Shown here one piece after another: positions 1-8,262 of a DNA stretch of 64,000 nt. A program made the translations under genes and the position numbers. Source of the stretch: Lientehia hominis (GTDB lineage: Bacteria; Bacillota; Clostridia; Lachnospirales; Lachnospiraceae). The notes under the pieces were generated by a model. The model did no database searches, had not been told where the DNA came from, and saw only the letters and a program-made list of their open reading frames with translations. The stretch spans positions 124,001-188,000 of the forward strand of contig NZ_JAJNOR010000001.1 in the NCBI RefSeq assembly GCF_021044755.1, in the 5' to 3' direction. Numbering within the stretch: the first letter of the stretch is position 1; the number at the start of each line of letters is the position of its first letter.

Positions 1-87
1 GCTGAAACAGATTCCCGAGCACCATGGGCATCGCAAATTTGAACAAAGTGGGAAACGGTTTTCCCACAGACATATCCTTTGCCATAA
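1..87 (-). pseudogene. MATE transporter N-terminus, cut by window edge and apparently frameshifted
   Basis: An ATG at 87-85 has a good ribosome binding site (AGGAAG, about 9 bases upstream) and opens as MAKDMSVGK. The next codons only make sense in another frame, where they read KPFPTLFKFAMPMVLGNLFQ, a typical start of a MATE-family multidrug/Na+ antiporter. The frame changes at a run of six A (positions 57-62, complement); seven A would restore one continuous reading frame. Either the gene is broken, the homopolymer varies, or it is a sequence error. Only 29 codons lie in the window, so the rest cannot be judged. It is divergent from another MATE gene at 251. Confidence 0.5.
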
Positions 88-179
88 TTTAAGACTTCCT
101 TATTTTAAATTCTTTGTGAGCTTTTTACTCACTCCATCCCTAAAAATACCACATTTTCGTTGTTTCTACAAGGAATATA

Positions 180-208
180 TTGCGGCATTTTTTTTATTGT
201 GCTATGCT
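180..208 (+). promoter_or_regulatory. Sigma-A-type promoter for the MATE gene
   Basis: TTGCGG (180-185), a 17-base spacer and TATGCT (203-208), about 40 bases before the start codon at 251. Spacing is ideal and the hexamers are moderate matches. A small inverted repeat (GTGAG/CTCAC, about 116-133) lies further upstream between the two divergent MATE genes and could be an operator. Confidence 0.45.
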
Positions 209-250
209 TGTTCCTGATGCTGTTTGAAATCAAGTGAATGGAGTGAGTTT

Positions 251-1648
251 ATGACAGAAGAAAAAATCCAAAAGACACAGCCGCAGGAAAACAAAATGGG
301 GGTCATGCCGGTCAATAAGCTGCTGATCAGCATGTCTTTACCCATCATGATTTCCATGCTGGTACAAGCAATGTATAATATCGTAGACAGTGTATTCGTG
401 GGACGGCTGTCGGAAGCCGCCCTTACAGCCGTATCCATGGCGTTTCCCATTCAAAGTCTCATGATCGCCTTCGGTACTGGTACTGCAGTCGGCATCAATG
501 CGTATCTTTCCAGGAATCTGGGAGAAAGGAATTTTGCTCAGGCAGACGCCGCTGCTATCAACGGGATTTTCCTGGCATTTTTAAGCTATATTGCCTTTGC
601 CGTTTTCGGTCTGTTCGGAAGCCGTTTCTTTTTTGCCAGCCAGATACAGGATGAAGTGATCGTCCGGTACGGAACGGATTATCTGACCATCTGTACGATG
701 GTGTCCATCGGCCTTTTCATGCAGATGACGCTGGAACGTATCCTTCAGTCTACCGGTAAAACAATCTATACCATGATTACCCAGGGGACAGGCGCCATCA
801 TCAATATCATCTTCGATCCGATCATGATCTTCGGCCTGTTTGGTTTTCCCCGCATGGAAGTGGCAGGAGCCGCAGCGGCTACGGTCCTGGGCCAGTGTGT
901 CGCCGCCGTGATGGCTCTCATTTTCAATTTAAAGAAAAACGACGAGCTGCACTTCCGTTTCCGCAAATTCCGTCCAAGCGGCTACATCATCCGGCAGATC
1001 TACAAGGTCGGGATTCCTTCTATCATCATGCAGGCAGTCGTCTCCCTGATGACTCTTTTAATGAATGGAATCCTCCTAATGTTCTCTTCCACTGCCGTAT
1101 CGGTGTTCGGAGTATATTTTAAGCTTCAGAGCTTTGTTTTCATGCCAGTCTTTGGCCTGAATAACGGCATGATTCCCATTGTCGCCTACAATTTCGGAGC
1201 GAGAAAGAAAAAACGAATCATAGATACCATCAAACTGAGTGTCGTTATTGCGGTCGGTATCATGGCAGTGGGCTTTGCTGTATTCCAAATCTTTCCAGAA
1301 GCCCTCATCCGGATGTTTAACAACTCTCCCGATATGATTTCCATGGGAGTCCCCGCTCTGCGCAGAATCAGCCTCTGCTTTGTATTCGCGGGAGCCGCCA
1401 TCGTTATCTCCTCTGTGTTTCAGGCTCTGGGCAATGGATTTTACAGCCTGCTGATTTCCCTGATCCGGCAGATTTTCGTCATCGTGCCAGTCGCTTATCT
1501 GTTCGCAGTCTCCATTGGCCTGGATGCCGTCTGGTTTGCCTTTCCGATTGCAGAGATCGTTTCAGCCGCCCTGTGCGTCGTTCTCCTGATCAGGACTTAT
1601 AGAAAACAGTTAAAAAACATACCGGATTCTGCGCCGGAAAGCGTCTGA
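251..1648 (+). CDS. MATE family efflux transporter
   Basis: A 465-residue integral membrane protein of the MATE (multi-antimicrobial extrusion) family, which exports drugs or metabolites in exchange for H+ or Na+. The N-terminal part carries the family signature of a hydrophobic first helix followed by QAMYNIVDSVFVGRL, and about 12 hydrophobic segments cover the whole length in two related halves, the usual size for the family. The ATG at 251 is preferred because GGAGTGAG lies 4-7 bases upstream; an in-frame TTG at 224 has no such site. Substrate cannot be told from sequence. It is monocistronic, followed by a terminator at 1661-1718. Confidence 0.9.
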   Translation: MTEEKIQKTQPQENKMGVMPVNKLLISMSLPIMISMLVQAMYNIVDSVFVGRLSEAALTAVSMAFPIQSLMIAFGTGTAVGINAYLSRNLGERNFAQADAAAINGIFLAFLSYIAFAVFGLFGSRFFFASQIQDEVIVRYGTDYLTICTMVSIGLFMQMTLERILQSTGKTIYTMITQGTGAIINIIFDPIMIFGLFGFPRMEVAGAAAATVLGQCVAAVMALIFNLKKNDELHFRFRKFRPSGYIIRQIYKVGIPSIIMQAVVSLMTLLMNGILLMFSSTAVSVFGVYFKLQSFVFMPVFGLNNGMIPIVAYNFGARKKKRIIDTIKLSVVIAVGIMAVGFAVFQIFPEALIRMFNNSPDMISMGVPALRRISLCFVFAGAAIVISSVFQALGNGFYSLLISLIRQIFVIVPVAYLFAVSIGLDAVWFAFPIAEIVSAALCVVLLIRTYRKQLKNIPDSAPESV

Positions 1649-1660
1649 ATCCAAATACAC

Positions 1661-1718
1661 AAAAGCCCGGAAGGAGCCAGCACATTACAAGTGCAGCCCC
1701 ATCCGGGTCTTTCTTTTA
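1661..1718. terminator. Rho-independent terminator, probably bidirectional
   Basis: Arms AGCCCGGA (about 1664-1671) and TCCGGGTCT (1702-1710) enclose a further GCAC/GTGC helix. The plus strand ends in TCTTTCTTTT and the minus strand in GCTTTTGTG, so it can end the MATE transcript and any minus-strand transcript coming from the 1719-2447 interval. Confidence 0.7.
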
Positions 1719-1724
1719 ATACCT

Positions 1725-1752
1725 TTGAATACCTTTCAAACAAACCTATCTT
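1725..1752 (+). promoter_or_regulatory. Possible promoter in front of the structured region
   Basis: TTGAAT (1725-1730), 16-base spacer, TATCTT (1747-1752). Predicted transcription would start near 1760, eight bases before the long stem at 1768. This supports a plus-strand RNA, but competing evidence favours the minus strand for the same stem (see 1768-1992). Confidence 0.3.
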
Positions 1753-1767
1753 TACGAATCAGAGAGA

Positions 1768-1992
1768 CAGGAGGAAGTCCGCTTCCATCCAGGCGGGTCG
1801 CTGGCAGCCGTAACCAGAATCTTTGCGGCCTTTAGTCGGTCCTTTCCAACTGACATGGATAAATCGATATTTTTCCATGTCAGATTCCAACAAAAATCCG
1901 CATGATATGCGATTTTTGCCTCCCTGCGGCCGGGAAGATCCTGCTAACGCCTTTGCAGCGCTCCCCTTACGATGGAATCGGACTTCCTCCTG
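1768..1992. ncRNA. Candidate structured non-coding RNA, family and strand unresolved
   Basis: No convincing gene covers this interval. Positions 1768-1790 and 1970-1992 are inverted repeats pairing at 21 of 23 positions, closing a 225-base domain. Inside are a perfect 10-bp hairpin (1850-1859 with 1874-1883) and a 12-bp hairpin with one bulge and a 3-base loop (1891-1903 with 1907-1918). A further helix, 1919-1924 with 1932-1937, pairs fully only on the minus strand, where it contains a U-G wobble. The minus strand also runs into a terminator at 1661-1718, while a promoter-like element favours the plus strand. Size and long closing stem resemble the raiA RNA motif of Firmicutes, but this is a guess from overall shape. 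Confidence 0.45.
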
Positions 1993-2054
1993 CTCCTCTT
2001 CCCGCACCGAAATAAGCTTTTATTTGTTGTGAAAGCTATTGGGGCGGCCACGGA

Positions 2055-2293
2055 GGCCCGCCGCCGTAAGGCGTGCGGGCCCTGGGGATATCCGCTCCTT
2101 TTCTGGAATCTAAGAAATGAAATTTGTCCGGTACAGCGCGGCAGGCAGGGCGCCGGCAGAGAGATTCCGGGCCGGCCTAAAGGAGAGCGCCGCAGGGCAG
2201 AGGCCGATGTTCCTCAGGCGGAGGGAGGCAGAAACGGAAATACCGATTCCGTTTCTGAGCGAACAGGAGACGGGAAATCATAAAGATTTCCTG
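2055..2293 (+). ncRNA. Second structured stretch, possible non-coding RNA
   Basis: GC-rich interval with four hairpins. 2055-2065 pairs with 2070-2081 (one bulged base) and has a GUAA (GNRA-type) loop on the plus strand. 2103-2111 pairs with 2161-2169 with one U-G wobble. 2229-2239 pairs perfectly over 11 bp with 2247-2257. 2271-2279 pairs with 2285-2293 with one G-U wobble. Wobbles and the GNRA loop are valid only on the plus strand. No terminator was found before 2447. It may be independent of, or continuous with, the 1768-1992 domain. The open reading frames here are short, lack ribosome binding sites and have unusual composition. Confidence 0.35.
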
Positions 2294-2447
2294 TCGACAT
2301 GTGAGCGGTACTTCCGGAGCGGGGATAAAGCGGCCCCTGCATCGCCAGCGAACCGAAATCGTGACGGTCCGGAACTTCTGCCGGTACTGAACTTAAGCTT
2401 GATCGGAGCTAACTAAAAATGATCCCAAAAAGTATTTTGTAGCATAT

Positions 2448-3647
2448 TTACATGGATTCTGCGATTGCCTTGACCAGAGCTTCCAGCTGCGGAAGCTGCT
2501 CTTCTTTGAGTGCGGATTTAATCGTCAGCTCTTCGGAAAGAATCGTCATATTCTTCATAGAAGATAAGATTTCCTTCATCTGCCTGCCCGCTGCCGGAGC
2601 CCAGGTTCCATTCTCTATCACCGCCGCCGTGCGGTTCTGCAGATTATGTGCCTTAAGCTCCATAAGAAGCGTCTCCATGGGAGTAAAAATCCCTCCGTTG
2701 TAAGTGGACGACGCAAATACCAGATGACTGCACCGGAAAGCCTCAGAGAGCACATAAGAAGGGTCCGTCACTGATACGTCATACATAACGATGTTCTTCA
2801 CCCCGGCATCTGCGAGACGAGAAGCGAGGACATTCACTGCATTTTCCGTATTTCCATAGATGGAGCCATAAGCGATCATCACTGCCGAATCTTCCGGCGT
2901 ATAGCTGCTCCACATTTTATATTTGTTGATGAACCAGCCGAGGCCTTCTCTCCATACGGGGCCGTGGAGGGGGCAGATCATCCGGATGTCCAAAGCGGAT
3001 GCTTTTTTCAGCAGGGACTGTACCTGCGGGCCGTACTTTCCTACGATATTCGTCAGATATCTTCTGGCGTCGTCCAGCCAGTCCCTCTCAAAGTTCATTT
3101 CATCCGCATAGAGATTTCCGCTCAACGCTCCGAAGGTGCCGAAAGCATCTGCGGAAAACAGAGCGCCGGTGACGGAGTCATAAGTCACCATAGTCTCCGG
3201 CCAGTGTACCATAGGCGCCATTACAAACGTCAGCGTATGCTTTCCTGTATTCAAGGTATCCATTTCTTTTACCAAGAGAATCCTGGCATCCACATCAAAG
3301 GAATAGAACTGTTTCAGCATGGAGGCTGTTTTTGTATTGCACACCAGCTTAACATCCGGATAGCGGAGCACCACGCCGGCAATGGCCGCACAATGGTCAG
3401 GCTCCATATGGTCGATCACCAGATAATCCAGCCCTCTCTCCCCCAATACATGGGCGAGGTTTTCAAAAAACAATTCACTTATGGAAGAATCCACCGTATC
3501 CAGCAGTACGGTCTTTTCGTCCATCAGGACATACGCATTATAGGAAACGCCATTTGGTATGGGATAAATATTTTCAAATAGCGCAAGCCTGCGGTCACTT
3601 CCGCCGATCCAGTATAAATCTTCTGTAATATTCTTCACACAGTACAT
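2448..3647 (-). CDS. fprA: A-type flavoprotein (flavo-diiron protein), FprA family
   Basis: A 399-residue cytoplasmic enzyme that reduces O2 to water or NO to N2O, protecting anaerobes. The N-terminal metallo-beta-lactamase-like domain carries the diiron ligands H80-x-E82-x-D84-H85 (in DHMEPDH), H148, D167 and H228. The C-terminal flavodoxin domain begins near residue 255 with the FMN-loop motif GSIYGNTENA. No rubredoxin domain is fused, so electrons must come from a separate donor. The ATG at 3647 has AGGAGGG 11 bases upstream and avoids overlap with gpsA; a longer reading frame to 3716 would run into gpsA. It is the last gene of the DUF512-der-plsY-gpsA unit, 37 bases after gpsA. Confidence 0.93.
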   Translation of the reverse strand: MYCVKNITEDLYWIGGSDRRLALFENIYPIPNGVSYNAYVLMDEKTVLLDTVDSSISELFFENLAHVLGERGLDYLVIDHMEPDHCAAIAGVVLRYPDVKLVCNTKTASMLKQFYSFDVDARILLVKEMDTLNTGKHTLTFVMAPMVHWPETMVTYDSVTGALFSADAFGTFGALSGNLYADEMNFERDWLDDARRYLTNIVGKYGPQVQSLLKKASALDIRMICPLHGPVWREGLGWFINKYKMWSSYTPEDSAVMIAYGSIYGNTENAVNVLASRLADAGVKNIVMYDVSVTDPSYVLSEAFRCSHLVFASSTYNGGIFTPMETLLMELKAHNLQNRTAAVIENGTWAPAAGRQMKEILSSMKNMTILSEELTIKSALKEEQLPQLEALVKAIAESM

Positions 3648-3684
3648 GATCTGTATTTCCCTCCTGTATTCAGTCTGTCCGGTA

Positions 3685-4695
3685 TTATTGTTCCCAGGGA
3701 ATATTGGGATGTTCAATTCCCTTATCCCGAAGCATCAGGTCTTCCACCGCGTCTGAGGCTTTCTTCCCTTCAAAGAGCACCTTGTTGATCTCCTTCGTTA
3801 TGGGCATCTGCACCCCGTATTTATCCGCCAGCTTTGCCGCGGCTTTGGCAGAATATACGCCTTCGACGACCATCTGTACTTCTTTCATCGCCTCATCCAT
3901 GGTCTTCCCCTGCCCAATGAGAATGCCGGCCCGTCTGTTCCGGCTGTGCATGCTGGCGCAGGTCACGATCAGATCACCGACCCCGCTCAGACCATACATA
4001 GTTTCCATCCTGGCTCCCATTTTCAGAGCCAGCCTGGTGATCTCCGCCATCCCTCTGGTGATCAATGCCGCCTTTGTATTGTCGCCGTATCCCAGGCCGT
4101 CCGCAACGCCGGCTGCAAGGGCTATGACATTCTTCAGGGAGCCGCCCAGTTCAATCCCCATGATATCAGGGCTTGTATAGACCCTGAACACATTGCACAT
4201 GAAAATGTTCTGGATATATTCCGCTGTCTTTTTATCCCCTGCCCCTACGACACAGGTGGTCGGAATCCCTCTGCCCACTTCTTCCGCGTGGCTGGGACCG
4301 GAAAGGACTGCCACATTTGCACAGGGAATCTCTTCCTCGATCTGCTCTGACAGTGTCATCAGGGACTCCTCTTCGATTCCTTTCGCCACATTGACTATAA
4401 TCTGCCCTTTTTCCACAAAGGGAGACATCCTCTTTGCCGTGGCACGGGTAAATACAGAGGGGACGGAAAGGACCATGAGGTCAGCTCCTTTTATACATGC
4501 TTCAAGGTCCCCGGTGATTTCCATATCCTCCGGAATCGGTACACCCGGCAGATTCTTGTGCTCCCGTTTTTCCCGGAGCATATCCACCTCTTCTTTGATC
4601 GCTGACCATACCTTTACCGTATGCCCCTTCTTATACAGCAGAAGGGATAAGGCCATCCCCCATGTGCCGGAACCGATTATACTGATATTCGCCAT
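3685..4695 (-). CDS. gpsA: Glycerol-3-phosphate dehydrogenase [NAD(P)+]
   Basis: A 336-residue cytoplasmic enzyme reducing dihydroxyacetone phosphate to sn-glycerol 3-phosphate, the backbone for phospholipids. The N-terminal Rossmann nucleotide-binding motif is GSGTWG (residues 8-13). The C-terminal catalytic half includes ELGGSLKNVIALAAG with the conserved lysine and a substrate-loop motif GLSGVGDLIVTC. Full length for the family. GGAGAAG precedes the ATG. It lies 47 bases after plsY, whose product uses glycerol 3-phosphate as acyl acceptor, so the two consecutive steps of phospholipid synthesis are encoded together. Confidence 0.95.
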   Translation of the reverse strand: MANISIIGSGTWGMALSLLLYKKGHTVKVWSAIKEEVDMLREKREHKNLPGVPIPEDMEITGDLEACIKGADLMVLSVPSVFTRATAKRMSPFVEKGQIIVNVAKGIEEESLMTLSEQIEEEIPCANVAVLSGPSHAEEVGRGIPTTCVVGAGDKKTAEYIQNIFMCNVFRVYTSPDIMGIELGGSLKNVIALAAGVADGLGYGDNTKAALITRGMAEITRLALKMGARMETMYGLSGVGDLIVTCASMHSRNRRAGILIGQGKTMDEAMKEVQMVVEGVYSAKAAAKLADKYGVQMPITKEINKVLFEGKKASDAVEDLMLRDKGIEHPNIPWEQ

Positions 4696-4742
4696 AATTT
4701 CTTCTCCTTCAGAACCGTCTGGTCCTCTTTCATTCTAAATTC

Positions 4743-5378
4743 TTATTTCTTGGAACCGAATTTATTTTCCGTCCCATGCAGCAGCCGCTTGATATTGGCA
4801 CGGTGGCGCCAATAGGCCAAAGCGGCGAACACTAGAACAACGATATAGGACTCCGTCAGATACGCTCCTGTCAGCGGCAGAAGCCCAAAGAGTCCGAATC
4901 CGATCCACATAGCCAGGAATATGCTGACCACCAGCAGAGAGCCGACGGAGACGATTCTGGTCGCCGCCACGCTGATGATAAAAGCTAAGAGACAAACCAG
5001 GGTGATCCTCCAGTCCATACTGATGATCACGCCCGACGTGGCGGCAATTCCCTTTCCGCCTTTAAAATGCAGATAAAAAGGATAGTTATGCCCCAGCACG
5101 ACGCCAAGCCCTCCATATAACATCAGAAGAGGCGCCATTTCCGGCTGTGTCTTTCCATAGAGAAAGCGTACCAGGAGACAGAGGACGATGGCTTTCAGAA
5201 AATCGCCCAAAAATACGACTGCTCCGGCCTTTTTCCCCAGCACCCGCAGAGCGTTGGTAGTCCCGGCATTTCCGCTCCCATACTGTCTGATATCCTTGTG
5301 TATGATCTTTCCGTAGATATAGCCGGTCTGAATAAGGCCAAAAGCGTAGCCGGCCGCAAGACAAATAAGACGTTCCAT
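4743..5378 (-). CDS. plsY: Glycerol-3-phosphate acyltransferase PlsY
   Basis: A 211-residue membrane enzyme that transfers acyl groups from acyl-phosphate to glycerol 3-phosphate, giving lysophosphatidic acid. The three family motifs are visible: GSGNAGTTN at residues 34-42, GHNYPFYLHFKGGKG near residues 97-111 and a later YRRH-like segment (YWRHRANIKRL) near the C-terminus. About five hydrophobic helices. The start has AGGAG nearby and lies two bases after the der stop codon, which points to translational coupling. PlsX, which would supply acyl-phosphate, is not in the window. Confidence 0.95.
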   Translation of the reverse strand: MERLICLAAGYAFGLIQTGYIYGKIIHKDIRQYGSGNAGTTNALRVLGKKAGAVVFLGDFLKAIVLCLLVRFLYGKTQPEMAPLLMLYGGLGVVLGHNYPFYLHFKGGKGIAATSGVIISMDWRITLVCLLAFIISVAATRIVSVGSLLVVSIFLAMWIGFGLFGLLPLTGAYLTESYIVVLVFAALAYWRHRANIKRLLHGTENKFGSKK

Positions 5379-5380
5379 GA

Positions 5381-6706
5381 TTACTCCTTGTCCTTCCTTT
5401 CCCTGGTGATGAACCGGAGGGACGTTCCGCCGAAGCCGAAGGCCTCCCGGATTTTGTTTTCCAGATATCTGGTATATGAAAAATGCATCAGTTCCTTGTC
5501 GTTCACAAAGAGGACAAAGGTCGGAGGCTTTACGGCCACCTGTGTCATATAATAGATCTTCAGGCGATGCCCCTTATCTGACGGAGGCTGCTGCATGGCC
5601 ACGGCTTCCATCAAGATCTCATTTAAGACTCCCGTTGAAATTCTCAGGTTCTGATTTTCTATGACTACATCAATATGATCAAACAGCTTCGGCAGACGCT
5701 GGCCGGAAAGGGCGGAAATATATATGATATCCGCATAAGGCATAAAAGAAAGAATCTCCCGGATCTTCGCGGAAAACTCATTGACCGTCTTATTATTTTT
5801 CTCTATGGCATCCCATTTATTGACGGTGATGATGATTCCCTTTCCCCTCTCATGGGCAATGCCGGCAATCTTGGCATCCTGCTCCGTCACACCCTCAGTA
5901 GCATCGATGACCAGGACCACCACATCGGCCCTTTCCACCGCCGTGACGGTACGGATGATACTGTAGCGTTCCAGTTCTTCCTTTATTTTACTCTTCCTCC
6001 GGAGACCTGCCGTATCAATGAACACATATTCCGTCCCATTTCGTTTTATGACCGTATCAATGGCATCTCTCGTAGTTCCCGCGATATCGGATACGATTAC
6101 CCGATTCTCTCCCAGAAGCTTGTTGATGATCGAGGATTTCCCCACATTTGGTTTTCCCACGATGGCAACCCTTGGCCTGTCATCGTCCTCATCGTCTCCC
6201 TCCTGTATGTCAAAATGCTTTACGACTTCGTCCAGGAGATCTCCAATCCCCAGCCTGGAAGCAGCTGAAACAGGAACTGGATCCCCAATTCCCAAATTAT
6301 AAAATTCATAGACATCAGGCATAAATTTTGAAAAGCTGTCCACCTTGTTGACGACGAGCACCACCGGTTTTCCAGAGCGGCGCAGCATATCCGCCACCTT
6401 CGCATCGGAATCCACCAGCCCCTGGCGGACATCGGTAATAAAGATGATCACATCTGCCGTAGCGATGGCGATTTCCGCCTGTTCCCGCATCTGGGACAAT
6501 ATGATATCTTTGGTATCCGGCTCTATGCCTCCTGTATCGATTAAGGTAAATCTGCTGTTCAGCCAGGTGCAGTCCGCGTAGATTCTATCACGGGTGACTC
6601 CCGGCGTATCTTTTACAATGGAGATCATCTCCCCTGCCAGTACATTGAACAGAGTGGATTTCCCCACGTTGGGGCGGCCTACAATGGCCACGATTGGTTT
6701 ACTCAT
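5381..6706 (-). CDS. der: Ribosome biogenesis GTPase Der (EngA)
   Basis: A 441-residue essential GTPase for assembly of the 50S ribosomal subunit. It has two tandem G domains: the first with GRPNVGKST (residues 9-17), DTPG and NKVD, the second beginning near residue 178 with GKPNVGKSS, DTAG and NKWD. A C-terminal KH-like domain follows, with an acidic linker (EGDDEDDDR) between the G domains. Length is normal. Its start overlaps the end of the DUF512 gene by eight bases, a neighbourhood common in clostridia. Confidence 0.96.
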   Translation of the reverse strand: MSKPIVAIVGRPNVGKSTLFNVLAGEMISIVKDTPGVTRDRIYADCTWLNSRFTLIDTGGIEPDTKDIILSQMREQAEIAIATADVIIFITDVRQGLVDSDAKVADMLRRSGKPVVLVVNKVDSFSKFMPDVYEFYNLGIGDPVPVSAASRLGIGDLLDEVVKHFDIQEGDDEDDDRPRVAIVGKPNVGKSSIINKLLGENRVIVSDIAGTTRDAIDTVIKRNGTEYVFIDTAGLRRKSKIKEELERYSIIRTVTAVERADVVVLVIDATEGVTEQDAKIAGIAHERGKGIIITVNKWDAIEKNNKTVNEFSAKIREILSFMPYADIIYISALSGQRLPKLFDHIDVVIENQNLRISTGVLNEILMEAVAMQQPPSDKGHRLKIYYMTQVAVKPPTFVLFVNDKELMHFSYTRYLENKIREAFGFGGTSLRFITRERKDKE

Positions 6707-8075
6707 CTGGATTCTCCTTTAATTCATATGCCTGATATACGGCCGTTTCACCAGTCCCGCAGGCTCCTGTCAGGGCATCTACAAACTCCTGCCCACTGGA
6801 TTTTACAATAACTACTCTCGTCTGCAGAGCCGTCTCTACCTGCTCCACGGTGATATCATCCAGAAAAACGTTCTCTCCGCTCCGGAGCATATTCACCGGG
6901 AGGAGGAGCCTGTTTCCCAGGTCCTTTCCCTTTAACTGTTCCATCAGATCAGTTCCCGTGATCAGCCCTGATACGGTGATCTTTTCTCCAAAAAACCGGT
7001 TCTCTATGGCGTATATACGGACTTCAGGTCCTTTACACCGTGCCCGTACCCGGCCTGCAAGCTTTTCTATAAAAGGAGCGGCCAGGCATCCGGTTGCGAT
7101 GGACACCGCCTGTACTTCCGCCTCCCTCTCTGCTGCCGCCGAAAGAGCTTCCTCCACTTCTTCTAAAAGAAGCCTGAGCATCCCCACTCCATTTTCAAGC
7201 TGCAGATATCCGTCATAGCGCGCTTCCTCGGGAAGCTCCCTCCCCGTCATCAGATAGAACTCATCACTGGCATGGATAAAATGACTTCCGCAGCGTTCAA
7301 AATAATAGTTCTGCCACGCTTCAACACGGCGGACGGTATCCTCCATATCTTCTTTTGTCAGAGATTCCAAAGGAAATAGGGATTTTCTGTACCGGGTAAG
7401 TCCCACCGGGACTACCGATACGCTTTTCATATGAGGCAGATATTTTTCCAGAGCCTCAATGGTATAATCAAGATGCTTTCTGTCATTGATTCCTCTGCAA
7501 AGTACAATCTGCCCGTTCATCTCAATACCAGCATCCGAAAGCCGGCGGATTTTCGCAAGAGCCTCCCCGGCGAACCGGTTATGGAGCATCCGGCAGCGAA
7601 GCTCCGGTTCCATGGTATGAATGGAAATGTTGATCGGACCCAGATGATAGGCGATGATACGGTCTATATCGTGGTCGCTCATATTGGTGAGCGTGACATA
7701 ATTCCCCTGCAGAAAGGAAAGGCGGCTGTCATCGTCTTTAAAGTACAGCGTGTCCCGCATCCCGGCAGGCATCTGGTCAATGAAGCAGAACATACACTTA
7801 TTTCTGCAGGAGCGGTATTCATCCATCAGGCCGTTTTCAAACTCAGCCCCCAAGTCTTCATCCTCGTCCTTCTCGATTTCCAAAAGCCATTCCTCCCCGT
7901 CCGGCTTTTTCACAAGAAGTTCCACATACGTATCTTCCATATAATACTGATAATCAAAAATATCTTCAATCCTGTGCCCGTTTATTTCCAACAGGACATC
8001 TCCGGGGGCAAGCCCCAGATCTTCCGCTGCGGAATCGGGATGCACACGGGTGATGACATGTCCTTCTTTTTTCAT
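6699..8075 (-). CDS. DUF512 family protein: PDZ plus radical SAM
   Basis: A 458-residue protein with an N-terminal PDZ-like domain (about residues 5-60), then a radical SAM core. Its [4Fe-4S] cysteines are C90, C94 and C97 in CRNKCMFC, an unusual position after the PDZ domain. The rest is the DUF512 region. Its reaction is not known to me. The family is widespread in Clostridia and regularly precedes der. The ATG at 8075 has AGGAG seven bases upstream; the frame stays open to 8234 but with no ribosome binding site and it would cross the promoter at 8112-8140. First gene of the operon running to fprA. Confidence 0.88.
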   Translation of the reverse strand: MKKEGHVITRVHPDSAAEDLGLAPGDVLLEINGHRIEDIFDYQYYMEDTYVELLVKKPDGEEWLLEIEKDEDEDLGAEFENGLMDEYRSCRNKCMFCFIDQMPAGMRDTLYFKDDDSRLSFLQGNYVTLTNMSDHDIDRIIAYHLGPINISIHTMEPELRCRMLHNRFAGEALAKIRRLSDAGIEMNGQIVLCRGINDRKHLDYTIEALEKYLPHMKSVSVVPVGLTRYRKSLFPLESLTKEDMEDTVRRVEAWQNYYFERCGSHFIHASDEFYLMTGRELPEEARYDGYLQLENGVGMLRLLLEEVEEALSAAAEREAEVQAVSIATGCLAAPFIEKLAGRVRARCKGPEVRIYAIENRFFGEKITVSGLITGTDLMEQLKGKDLGNRLLLPVNMLRSGENVFLDDITVEQVETALQTRVVIVKSSGQEFVDALTGACGTGETAVYQAYELKENPDE

Positions 8076-8111
8076 AATCACACTCCTGGGCGGACCTTCC
8101 GCACCTTTCCT

Positions 8112-8140
8112 ATCATAACAATATTTGCCTCCTTTGTAAA
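8112..8140 (-). promoter_or_regulatory. Sigma-A promoter of the DUF512-der-plsY-gpsA-fprA operon
   Basis: On the minus strand TTTACA (8140-8135), a 17-base spacer and TATGAT (8117-8112), 36 bases before the DUF512 start codon. Both hexamers differ from consensus by one base. Confidence 0.75.
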
Positions 8141-8159
8141 GGATTTGCTTCTTTTGTAC

Positions 8160-8188
8160 TTGCGAAAAGGCGCAAGAAATGTTATAAA
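8160..8188 (+). promoter_or_regulatory. Sigma-A promoter of prs
   Basis: TTGCGA (8160-8165), 17-base spacer, TATAAA (8183-8188). It is back to back with the DUF512 promoter, 19 bases apart, so the two genes share one short regulatory region. The 5' leader to the prs start is about 68 bases. Confidence 0.7.
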
Positions 8189-8262
8189 TTGTATGGGTGG
8201 ATATGAGCGGGAGGTTTCTGTTCTGCCACTGCACAAGGATATATCATTACTGGAGGATTCCC

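Noticed and set aside
1768..1992. RNase P RNA, because of a GAGGAAGTCC-like start
   Set aside because: Too short and lacks the 3' conserved core; the match lies in the long stem on both strands.
1759..2007. 82-residue open frame, minus strand
   Set aside because: Coincides with the 225-base inverted-repeat domain, lacks a start signal, and shows no protein-like pattern.
2117..2416. 99-residue open frame, plus strand
   Set aside because: No ribosome binding site, Arg/Ala/Glu-rich composition unlike neighbours, and it covers strong RNA hairpins; treated as non-coding.
2041..2447. tmRNA
   Set aside because: No CCA-ended tRNA-like domain, no T-loop GTTCRA motif, and no tag-peptide frame.
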